From: Adiantum capillus-veneris
Lineage: Eukaryota > Streptophyta > Polypodiopsida > Polypodiales > Pteridaceae
Assembly: GCA_014529385.2 (NCBI GenBank)
Contig: CM043963.1
Coordinates: forward strand, 71,132,412-71,196,411
Length of the DNA: 64,000 nt
Direction: 5' to 3'
Shown: piece after piece, positions 55,167 to 64,000 of the stretch
Position numbering within the stretch: position 1 is the stretch's first letter
Layout: each line of letters starts with the position of its first letter
The notes under the pieces: model-generated
The model's database searches: none
What the model was told of the DNA's origin: nothing
The model's input: the letters and a program-made list of their open reading frames with translations, nothing else
Made by a program: the position numbers and the translations under genes

Positions 55167-58100
55167 TCATCCTACACCCATAAGTTCTATACAATGTGTA
55201 AATCGCTCCGAGGCTAGGCTCTTTGTGAGAGCATCTGCAGGGTTTTCATCAGTGTGAACCTTGACAAGCTCGATGCGCTTGCCAGCCAATGCATCTCGTA
55301 TGACATGGTATCTGACCTCTATGTGTTTTGACTTTGAGTGAAACACCGGATTCTTTGCCAAAGCAATGGCACTCTGACTATCACAATGTAGTATTGGAAC
55401 CTCGTGAATGCCCAAATCTCCCACTAGACGAGCCAACCATATGGCTTTCTTGCTAGCGTCAGACGCAACAACATATTCTGCCTCAGTGGTAGATGAAGAC
55501 GTGCAATCTTGGAGACACGATCTCCAAGAGATAGCTGCTCTAGCAAACATGAACACATAGCCAGATGTGGATCTTCTATGATCCACGTAACCCGCATAAT
55601 CCGCATCCGTGTAACCTACAATAGATGCATCACTGTTTCCGAAGCGTAAACACTTGCTAGCTATACCTTTCAAATATCTGAGGATTTTCTTCACTGCTTC
55701 CCAATGCTTCTTGCCAGGCTTTTCCATGTACCTACTACCCACTCCCACTGCATGTGCAATGTCTGGTCTTGTGGCTGCCATAGCGTACATCAAACTGCCA
55801 ACTGCTGAAGAATATGGCACTTTCGCCATTTTCTCTCTCAGCCAGTGTCTTGGGAGAGTCTTCCTTGCTAAGTTTGGAGTATGCTTGCATTGGGGTACTC
55901 AATGACTTCCCCCCCTGCATACTAAAACGTTGCAAGATTTTGTGAATGTACTTTTCTTGAGATAATTCAAGAATTCCACGTTGTCTATCTCTCTTGATGT
56001 GCATACCAAGAAAGTGATTGGCATCTCCCAAATCTTTCATGGAAAACTGAGTGCTTAGCATCTTTTTCAACTGATTGATCTCATCAATTGATTTGCCTGC
56101 GATAAGCATATCATCTACATACAAGATCAAGATGATTAAAGAACCATCATTCAATCTTTTTGTGTATAAGCAGTGATCCTCTTGACTTCTTATGTAACCC
56201 TGAGACTGCATGAATTTGTCGAATTTTTGATATCATTGCCTTGAACCTTGCTTGAGGCCATAGAGTGCCTTTTTAAGTCTACAAACCAATTATGCCCTCG
56301 TTGGCTTTAGGGTTTCACATATGAAGCCCTCTGGTTGTTTCATGTAGACATCTTCATCTAGATCCCCGTGAAGAAATGCTGTGTTCACATCCATTTGGAC
56401 AAGTTCCATGTCCTGGATAGCAACCAAGCCAAGCACAGTGCGAAGTGTAGTCATCTTGACTACTGGAGAGAAAATCTCATCGAAATCCACACCTTTTTGC
56501 TGCTTGAAACCCTTGGCAACTAGACGAGCCTTGTATCTAGGCTCGGGATCTTCCGCTTTATACTTCTTCTTGTATACCCACTTGCAAGGTAAAGCATTTT
56601 TGCCTTTTGGTAATTCAACCAAATTCCATGTCTCATTAGCCACAATCGAATTGTATTCTGATTGCATAGCCTGCTCCCACTTAACACTATCATCCATTTG
56701 TATAGCTTCTTTGTAGCAGGTGAGCTCTCCACTATCAGTGACCAAAATGTGGTGTATACTCGGCTCAAACCACTCGGGCACACGTGATACTCTCTCAGAG
56801 CGTCTCAGTGCCTGACTGTTGGACTCTGCTCTCTCCAGAGCAATAGTAGTATCTTGCACTTGAGGAGTAGGTGCAACACTACTGAACTGAGTTGGTTTGG
56901 AGGCTACATCCTCAAAACGAACACGTCTGTACTCAACTTCTTTAATGGGCTTCTTTGATTCATTGAAAATCACATGTGAGCTACGAATGACTTTGTTTGA
57001 TTCTGGGTGCCAGAGACGATATCGCATCTCTCCATTTGCACCATAGCCAATAAAAATGCATTTGTGTGATCTGGGATCTAACTTTCGACGAAGTTCTTTG
57101 TGCACATGTGCATATGCCTCACATCCAAATACACGTAAATGCTCACAGCTTGGCGTTTTTCTAGTTCATAATTCCTGTGGAATTTTAAAATTCAAAGGAG
57201 AACTAGGTGACCTGTTGATAATGTGCACTGCTGTAAGAAGAGCTTCCCCCCAAAACTCTGGAGTAAGCTTCACCATAGACATCATAGAGACAACTCGCTC
57301 TTGAATCGTACGATTCATTATTTCAGCTATCCCATTTTGTGCAGGTGTGTATGGAGCAGTAAACTGCCGCCGAATGCCTCTTTTATTGCAAAAATCCTTG
57401 AACTCCGTGGAGACGTATTCTCCACCATTGTCCGTGAGAAAAGCTTTGAGCTTTTTTCCCGATTGTTTCTCAACCATGGCGAGGAATTTTTGGAATGTTG
57501 AAAAGACCTCTTCCTTACACTTAAGGAGATATACCCACACTTTTCTGGTAGAATCATCTATGAACGTTAGAAAGTAGTTTGCCCCCCCTAGAGTTTTATG
57601 TGGCATTGGACCACACAAATCACTGTGCACCAAGTCTAGGGGTTTGCCTAGTTTCATGTTCAATGGCAAAGATGTCAACTTAGTCTGTTTGCCGTATAGA
57701 CAATGCTCACATAATGGAAAGTCCGTGTAATCTCACACAGGTAAGTAGCCAAAATACTGAAGTGTTTTCATTCCCTTTTGGCTAATATGCCCTAGCTGGC
57801 TATGCCACAACTCAGTAGACGGCAGCTCGGCAACATAGTTAGAGTGTTCCTCGACACTTGAAACAAACAAAGAGTACAGGGATCCGTTTTTACTACCTTT
57901 CATCATGATAAGGTTGTTCTTGAGGATCATCCAAGAATGACTACCAAAAACTGTAGTGTAGCCAAGATCATCCAATTGTCATATAGAAAGCAAGCTCTTT
58001 GTAAGCTTGGGTACATGTCTGACATTCTGCAACACAAAAGTAGTGCCATTATGCATCTGAAGTTTCACATCACCAATTCCAATAATGTCAAGCTCATAGG

Positions 58101-59243
58101 AATCACCAAGATTGACTATGCCATGTATGGATGCATAAGAGGAAAACCACTCTCTATGCGGTGTGACATGAAAACTTGCACCAGAATCAAGAATCCAATT
58201 CTATGTATAACCCTCATCGTATGCAACTAAAGCATCTGGAGTGAGATCTGAAGTGAAAATGAGAACATCTGAAGGGTCTACTGTCACCTCGGCATGAATC
58301 TCTGTGGGCATAATGATCATCAGTGGAGGAGGAGCATCCTCTACTATAGTGGTAGGTATGGGAGACTCAACAACATTGAGCTCCTCAATCTTTACTGTAC
58401 TTTTACCTTTGCCAGAATTATCCTTTTGCATGTTTTTCTAATCTCGTAGGAAACTACGACAATCCTTTTTGTAATGACCTTTCTTGTGGAAATAGTAACA
58501 CTCGACATTTCTAGCATTGCAGTCTCTACTTTGGTTCCTATGTCTGCTAGGACTATGAGGATTTCGCTCTCTACTTTTGCTTTTGTATTTGTTCTTGTCG
58601 CGGCCTCTTGCCTTTGTTGAACTACCAGCCATATATGCATCTCCATGACTAGCACCGTTGAGAGATTTACAACGAATCTCTTCAGTGAGCAACGCATCTG
58701 TGAGACAACATTGAACTCTAACTTGCCATTCAGAGCCGAATTGCTAATGGTTGTGCAAAACATATCCCATGAACTGGGTAGAGAGCATAACAAGAATATA
58801 GAATTGAGTTCATCGTCAAACTCCTTAAAGCCCTGATATGTCAACTGACTGAACAAGGAGTTTAAATCATTTAAGTGACCAGAAATTGTGCTACCTTCTT
58901 TCATGTTGAGCTTCATAAGCTTTTTCATGAGAAAAACTTTGTTGGACGCACTTTTGCTCTCCAATGTTGAACATAAGCTATCCCAAAGTTCCTTGGTTGT
59001 TGTCTTCCCTATTATAGTGAAGAACATTGACTCGGCTAGATGTAGACGTATCGTAGCCATGGCTTTCGCATCCAAAAGCTCCCACTAAGCTTGCGTATAG
59101 TCATCATCCCCTGCGCGCTCTTTCAACGGTTCTGAGAGGCCTTTGTTTATCAAAACATCTTTCATGCGCTCTTTCCACATGGTGAAGTTGCTGCCATCGA
59201 ACTTGCGAATGAAGTACTCCTCCTTTTCTGAAGAAGAAGCCAT
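55167..59243 (-). pseudogene. Copia-3 gag-pol
   Basis: Starts at ATG 59243 (MASSSEKEEYF). A stop (QA*W) occurs near 59085, and a frame change near 58690. The zinc knuckle (C-X2-C-X4-H-X4-C, though with CYYFHKKGHYKKDC the second Cys is Phe-His) lies at about 58500. The protease DSGA motif is at about 58180. The pre-integrase HHCC region (LWHSQLGHIS) is at about 57800, and integrase (HSDLCGPM, LTDNGGEY, TPAQNGIAE) at 57620-57320. RT follows at about 56690-55900 (WVYKKKYKAEDPEP, LVAKGFKQQKGVDFDEIFSP, QMDVNTAFLHGDL, YVDDML). RNase H lies at about 55690-55170 (DADYAG, SSTTEAEYV, CDSQSA, HIEVRYHVIRD), with a stop at 55167. A typical full-length plant Copia polyprotein, broken in about seven places. 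Confidence 0.9.
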
Positions 59244-60552
59244 CGCTGACAAGAGGGTTTGAGAGGTGCCAAACTATGGCGAGAAGCTGTAGAAATTTTG
59301 GCAGAGTAACCTTTGTATCAGGAGTAAAATCTCAACCGAAATAGACTCAAAAGTGCCAACAAACAATGAAAGTCACAACTCACGGGAAGGAAATCCGATA
59401 GAGCCTCCTTTGTATGAGGAGTCAAAACTCAACTCAAAATACACATAAATGTGCCAACTGCACTAATTGGGCATCTGCTGCACAAAACCACTGCTGTGTG
59501 ACTGCCAACTCAGCGTCAAAAGCATAAATAACCATCCAGATACATATCCTATGGTGAGGGTACCGTAAAGGGAAACTCTAGAAACCTATATCACCGAAGG
59601 TGTCTCAACATTCGAGCCCACCCCAGCTCAAAGAAAACCTCATGCTATCGACCCTCCAAAGGTTAATGCAGACACAAATGGACTAGCCACAATCTCAGAA
59701 AGAGCTTTTCTGGTCCAAGTCTCAGAAACGGCCGGGAAAGACTGCCAAAATAGCCAAAAAATGGCTCCACACGTAGTCTAGTGGGCAGTGTCTGCAACTC
59801 AACGTACATGAGTAAAACCGCGCTCAAACAGATGCCAAGAATTGTTGCATGCAGTGAAAGTGATCCCTGCGAGTATCTCGTCTCAAAAGAGCTCAGTAGC
59901 ACTAGGTGTGCTCACAACAAAATGCATCTGTCAACACATCTGTCCGTAGAGAATCTGCTGTCGAAATGACTGCCAAATCGGCTGTGAAAGCGTTGTGTCT
60001 GGTAATCTGGAGAATTTGTGAGTGAATGGGCTGAAAAACCCCTTGTAGCCTGTAACCTGCATGCCGGTGTCGCTATGTGCCGATTTCTGCCGCCGGTTAG
60101 AAATATGCTAGTCGAATAGCCGCCAAAGGTATCATATCCGTAAACTATGTCGTACAATGCGATCGGTGCGCTCGATGCCGATGCCGAGTGTCACTCCTCT
60201 ATGACAGAGGTACCTCACCGCGCATGTCGCAAGCACGGTCGTCGATCGCGGGAACGCGCTCGTCTCGGGAAACGCCCGGTGTCTGGGTTGGCTATCGGAG
60301 ATCCACCGCAATGAGTAAGTAATGCCGAGCCGATGCGCTAGAAATGGTGTCGTAAAATGATGCCAATAGACGGTGCTCGAAGCCGTGGAGGAGAAACGCT
60401 AGGAAATCGTCGAATCAGTGTCAAAAACTGATGCCGCCTCCCGCCCGCCGGGCGAGAGTCTACGGTGCTGAGAAATGCCGAGGAAATGGGCCGATGTCGA
60501 GTGATGTCCGGACTTAGTCGCCGCCTGTGGCCGAACACAATGTGTCCGCGCT

Positions 60553-60598
<46 letters not shown>

Positions 60599-60934
60599 CT
60601 CACAAGCTTTTCCTGCAATGAGAGAATGTGTCCCTGTCTCTCTATCTCCAAGCTCGGGGAGTCGGGGTTTGAGGGGAGTCGGGGTGTGTTGTCGGCTTCT
60701 TGACATGGCTATGCCTTGCAATTTCCAATCACTGCAACCTGCTGCTCGCTCTTCTGCAATTGAGTGTGTGTGTGTGTGTGTGTGAGCAACACCACCACAC
60801 AAGCTCGTTAGCAACGCTGCAAGCTAGTGCTGCCTCAAGATTCAACTCTCTCCGAGAGTCTCTCTCGTTCTCTCCTAGTTGCTTAGCATTGCTCCTGTTG
60901 CTGCAGTACCCGATTTGTTGCTTATACACACACA

Positions 60935-60966
<32 letters not shown>

Positions 60967-61591
60967 TCCTTGCAAAGCTCACGGCAAGCTATGGAGTGTG
61001 TGTTTTATGCTTGTTGCCCGAATACACACAAGGGGGCTTACTCGATTGATTGCTCTTCAAAGATCTACTGCTCGATGCCGACCTGCCTCGATTTCAAGCT
61101 CTGGAATGCTTTCTATTGCCTATTCAAATTGATCTAGTTCTTTGTGTAGCTTCGATACTGCCTTGCAGCTTCTCTATTTGTTGCTGGGATGATGCTACCT
61201 TCTGCTCTCGCTGGCTGTTCACACATTGCCTTGCTACGAGCTTCGATTTCGAGCTTGCAATGCTTCCAATTTGCTTGCCATTGAGTGTGTAATTTGCTCC
61301 TCTCGTGACCTGCTGCCGAGTCTCTGTCTGCCTTGGTGAGCTTCCCAAAGCTCTTCTCAAAGGCCTTGCTTCTGTTTTTCTGCAGACCTGCCAAAAAGCT
61401 CCAAGATCCCCTCCAAGCCGAGAGGGGTTGCACACACCGGAGTTGAACCGCCGATGTCCGAGATCTCTGATCTCTTCCGTTCAAGCCATGATCTGTGTCA
61501 CGTCTACCACCATCGTTGAGCTCAAACTTGAGCTCCGAGCTCCATTGTTTTCGAGTCAATCAAGTTGCGTGCGTGGTTCGTCGCCGCTGCA
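59244..61591 (-). other. Copia-3 untranslated leader
   Basis: About 2.35 kb between primer site and gag, unusually long for a Copia of this size. It contains (CT)n at 60557-60595 and (GT)n at about 60762-60784 and 60937-60964. It aligns with the Copia-2 leader over most of its gag-proximal half. Open frames on both strands (for example 61134-61559) have no domain and overlap one another. No extra gene is supported. Confidence 0.7.
60557..60595 (+). repeat. (CT)n microsatellite
   Basis: About 20 CT units in the Copia-3 leader. Confidence 0.9.
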
Positions 61592-61603
61592 GCTGTGATA
61601 CCA
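61592..61603 (-). other. Copia-3 primer-binding site
   Basis: Minus strand TGGTATCACAGC, 2 nt from the LTR. It differs by one base from the initiator tRNA-Met complement seen in Copia-1 and Copia-2. Confidence 0.85.
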
Positions 61604-61605
61604 AT

Positions 61606-61800
61606 TGATGTGTTCGTGTACGGGGTGTGTGCAAGAGAGGGGAAGAAGAGAATGGGGAAGGGGATGATACACATACAGCTTCTGTTTAGGTTAGTGGAGA
61701 AGAAAGAGAAGAGTCAACCCTCTCTTTTTCTCCCTATATTGATTAGGTGAAACAAGTGTACAAGGGTGGTTCCCACGGCCACCTGGCCTACACCCCAACA
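61606..61800 (-). mobile_element. Copia-3 5' LTR
   Basis: 195 bp, about 97% identical to the LTR at 54886-55083. It begins TGTTGGGG on the minus strand and ends ACATCA. Confidence 0.9.
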
Positions 61801-61805
61801 CTACG

Positions 61806-62126
61806 GACGCGTGAGTGGGTTTGAGAGCGCCCACTAACGGGAGTGTCCCCCTCCACCTCACAACGTGGAGGTATTGGGGAGTCCCCCTTGCACGACGACT
61901 CCATGACCCAGTTTCGGGGCCGTTGATGGGTCTCATCAAGACGAGCGTCGGCTCGACGCTACACGCGGATGGGTTGTCCGTTTTGGATGTTTAGGAACTC
62001 CACGCGGAGGCCTTGACTTCCTCTTCGAGTTCAGCTTGCACATTCATGAACGCGCCCAAGGCGCTCCTCGTTTGCGAGCGACGGCTATAGGCAGATTCGG
62101 CCCGAGGTGAGGCGGTCCGGGGCATT
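61806..62126. repeat. giant palindrome: outer right arm
   Basis: Reverse complement of about 54229-54533. Shared words include CACTCCCGTTA, CCTCCACGTTGTGAGGTGGA, TCCAAAACGGACAACCC and AACGAGGAGCGC. It has a 12-bp extra segment (ACGCGTGAGTGGGTTT region) relative to the left arm. It is separated from its inner half by Copia-3. Confidence 0.85.
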
Positions 62127-62491
62127 TTCAGTGAATTTTCAAGTTAGCCCAAAGTGGCCTGAGAGAGAGTTTCAAAGGGACCTCTTAGACATGTGCTCAA
62201 GGCCCGAATAGCCTCGTTCGCTCAACATGATCCTAAAGACGCTTTTGCACTCAACTTAAACTTCATGAACGCACGGTGCCAAGAAGGCTCCCGTGCACAT
62301 CGAGCTATACATGATCTCGGGCCGTTTTCTAGACGAGCCCATCAACGAGCCGCTAAAGAGGACTCAAGTCAGCTAGACGCGAGCCTCTCAGCCCACCTGT
62401 TCTAAGTTGCGGACCCTTGGCCTCTTGGTGAAGGTGTCACCTTGAGTGTCCCGGGCACAAGGACACCTCCAATTTTTCAAGTGTGGGAGGA
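62127..62491 (+). other. 3' internal region and polypurine tract of large-LTR element
   Basis: Moderately GC-rich. A 70-codon frame (62193-62405) has no domain. It ends in a purine-rich GTGTGGGAGGA (62481-62491) directly before the 3' LTR, the expected polypurine tract. Confidence 0.6.
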
Positions 62492-64000
62492 TGCAAGATC
62501 CCCAATTTTTGGGTCTCTTTTAAAAATAAGAAAAATAGCTTTCAATAACTATTTTGTCAAATTCGGGTTTAAAATACTTGCTTGACAGTATTGTAAGGTT
62601 CTAAAGTGAAAAGCAAAGTTGTTTCCATGTTCCAGTAGGTCAGACGGACATTTGGTTCAATTTTGAGAAAATTTGCTATTTTTAGCTTTTTCATGGTTTA
62701 TTATGCTTTTAGGTGTTTTTGTGCAAAAAGCAGGGTCAGATCCTTAATCTACGTGTTTCGGAAAAGCTATGGTTTAATTTTATAAAAATATGTTTCTTGA
62801 GCGCTTTTCACACTATTTTTAGCTTTTCATGATTTTTAGTGAAAATCGAGTCCGCTTTCTTAATCCAGTGGACAAGGGGAACCCGTGGTTCAATTTAAGA
62901 TTTTTTTTTGCTGCTTTTTACGCTATTTTCAACTTTTCGTGCTTTTTGAAGCATGTGCTTTTTAGAATGACCTCAACATAAAAATATTAATTTTAATCTC
63001 AATCACATTAAAAAATGATCACACGGAGCAAAAACGGGATTAAACGGGATTTTTATGGAAATTATTTCTATAAAAAGCAGTAACGTAAATACGTTGGGAT
63101 AGTACAGAAAGTCATAATTATATCGAGACATCACGGTGCGGCATAGCCTAGCCAAGGTTTCATTAGTTGATCGGATACTGTTCAATTGACCAATTTTATT
63201 GTAAAAAATGGATGGTAAGTGGGAGAGTTGACCACCAAAAGCCAAGCCATGTTTTTTGCAATGTTCCCAAAAGCTTGCAGCTATTCCTGGCTCAAAAACT
63301 AGCACTAGTTTTTTGTTTGGGCCTCACTCCAGCCTTGCCCAGTGCCTATAAATTCATCTGCAGTGCTCAGTTTTTAGTGCCACCTGTTGCGTCTACTATC
63401 GCAAGGCAATACTTACCTATTATACGGAGTGGTGCAAGCTCTTCATCACCATCTCCATTAGGAAAGAAATGGACTCATTTTTGGGCCTTTTAGCTCTAGT
63501 GAGAGAATGCTCCTTAGCCAATAGAAAGAATGCTAACGTTATGTTGAAAAAACCTTTTTCTCATTTTGAAAATGTCCATGAAAACCATTTTGGTGAAATT
63601 GTCACTATCATTGAAAAACTAAGGCGCTTGATAATGACATCTTGCACAAGCGCCGAACACCTTTTTATGACCCACTGTTGCTATCCTATAAAGTGAAGTA
63701 CTTGTACTTGTGCATCTCGCACAAGTACAAGTATCAATCCCCTTTTATGAAGTACTCGCAAATTAAATTCGAACAGATACTTGTGCATCTCGCACAAGTA
63801 TCAATCCCCTTTTATGAAGTACTCGCAATTTAAATTCGAACAGATCGTACTTGATAGTAATTGATAGGTACTATTTAAGACTATGAAGGAGTCAGAACCA
63901 AGCGAATGGAGGCTCTTGAGGGGTCTCTGGGACCTCCATTCACTTGGTTGTGACCTCATGAGGCCCTAGGATTAAGATATAGCATTTTTTAAGCCCACGG
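62492..64000 (+). mobile_element. 3' LTR of large-LTR retrotransposon (runs off window)
   Basis: TGCAAGATCCCC at 62492 opens a segment that aligns with the 5' LTR to 63459 (5' LTR position about 51287), including TATAAAT at 63347. It lacks the TIR-element insertion and so shows the original site. Compared with the 5' LTR it has an extra stretch around 63055-63115. After 63459 the two differ completely, so either this LTR is interrupted there or it has lost its remainder. The window ends before this can be decided. Confidence 0.75.
63460..64000. repeat. unassigned segment with short hairpins
   Basis: A 66-bp tandem duplication (about 63710-63840) in which each unit starts with a perfect hairpin around the loop ATCTC: arms of 15 bp at 63699-63713/63719-63733 and 11 bp at 63776-63786/63792-63802. 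A further inverted repeat, 63896-63912 with 63933-63949 (17-bp arms, one mismatch), follows. No gene. It may be an insertion into the 3' LTR. Confidence 0.7.

Larger units (their letters stand above)
54886..61800 (-). mobile_element. Copia-3, near-complete Ty1/copia element
   Basis: 6,915 bp, with all structural parts on the minus strand: LTR (61800-61606), primer site, 2.36-kb leader, gag-pol (59243-55167), polypurine tract and LTR (55083-54886). TSD is CTACG. The LTRs are 195 and 198 bp with about five substitutions and two small indels, so the insertion is relatively recent. Gag-pol has several stops and frameshifts, so it is not autonomous now. It interrupts the right arm of the giant palindrome. 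Confidence 0.92.

Noticed and set aside
61134-61559. 141-codon frame in the Copia-3 leader as an antisense or accessory gene
   Set aside because: Overlaps a similar-length frame on the same and opposite strand, no domain, not conserved as an open frame in the Copia-2 leader.

Overview
This window reads as intergenic heterochromatin from a large, repeat-rich vascular plant genome. It is dominated by decayed plant-type Ty1/copia and Ty3/gypsy chromodomain retrotransposons, LINE 3' fragments, foldback DNA and very dense (CT)n/(GA)n and (GT)n microsatellites. Retrotransposons are primed by initiator tRNA-Met, and the recognisable introns are short GT-AG introns of 73-83 bp. I see no complete ordinary housekeeping gene, rRNA or tRNA. 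A fern or other non-flowering plant would fit the texture, but the lineage is not determined here.

Layout. 1-15 kb: two inverted 5'-truncated LINE copies (2.9-4.3 kb + and 7.5-6.2 kb -) and a third LINE tail at 11.1 kb, a ~200-bp repeat present twice (5.28 and 11.69 kb), and a gypsy 3' remnant (9.0-10.2 kb). 15-18 kb: a 59-bp-arm hairpin, one CACTA-transposon end and SSR-rich DNA.

18-31 kb is the unusual part. Four gene families lie here, three of them present twice in opposite orientations: X (18.0-18.66 + and 27.57-26.1 -), a centromeric-type histone H3-like gene (20.48-19.77 - and 24.5-25.83 +) and Y, a long protein with coiled coil and a possible transposase-like core (21.5-24.16 + and a 5' fragment 31.0-30.35 -). 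W (28.74-27.9 -) is single. X and H3 converge on each other in both copies, so the region looks like an inverted duplication of an H3/X module around Y. The copies carry in-frame stops and are largely pseudogenes. I read them as a candidate undescribed multi-gene mobile or multicopy cassette that carries a CENH3-like histone.

31-49 kb: unexplained DNA, then Copia-1 (33.9-38.1 kb +), cut by a 1.08-kb copy of a terminal-inverted-repeat element; a Copia protease fragment; a gypsy element (40.0-44.2 kb) carrying an antisense LINE-like insert; and Copia-2 (44.2-47.3 kb -).

49-64 kb is a nest. A large-LTR, apparently non-coding retrotransposon has a 5' LTR at 49.02-54.03 kb and a 3' LTR from 62.49 kb. 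Its interior is a giant palindrome with ~480-bp arms. A nearly complete Copia (54,886-61,800, minus strand, TSD CTACG, LTRs about 97% identical) is inserted in the palindrome's right arm. A 1,323-bp element flanked by TTAA duplications is inserted in the 5' LTR. The 3' LTR supplies the empty site for that insertion.
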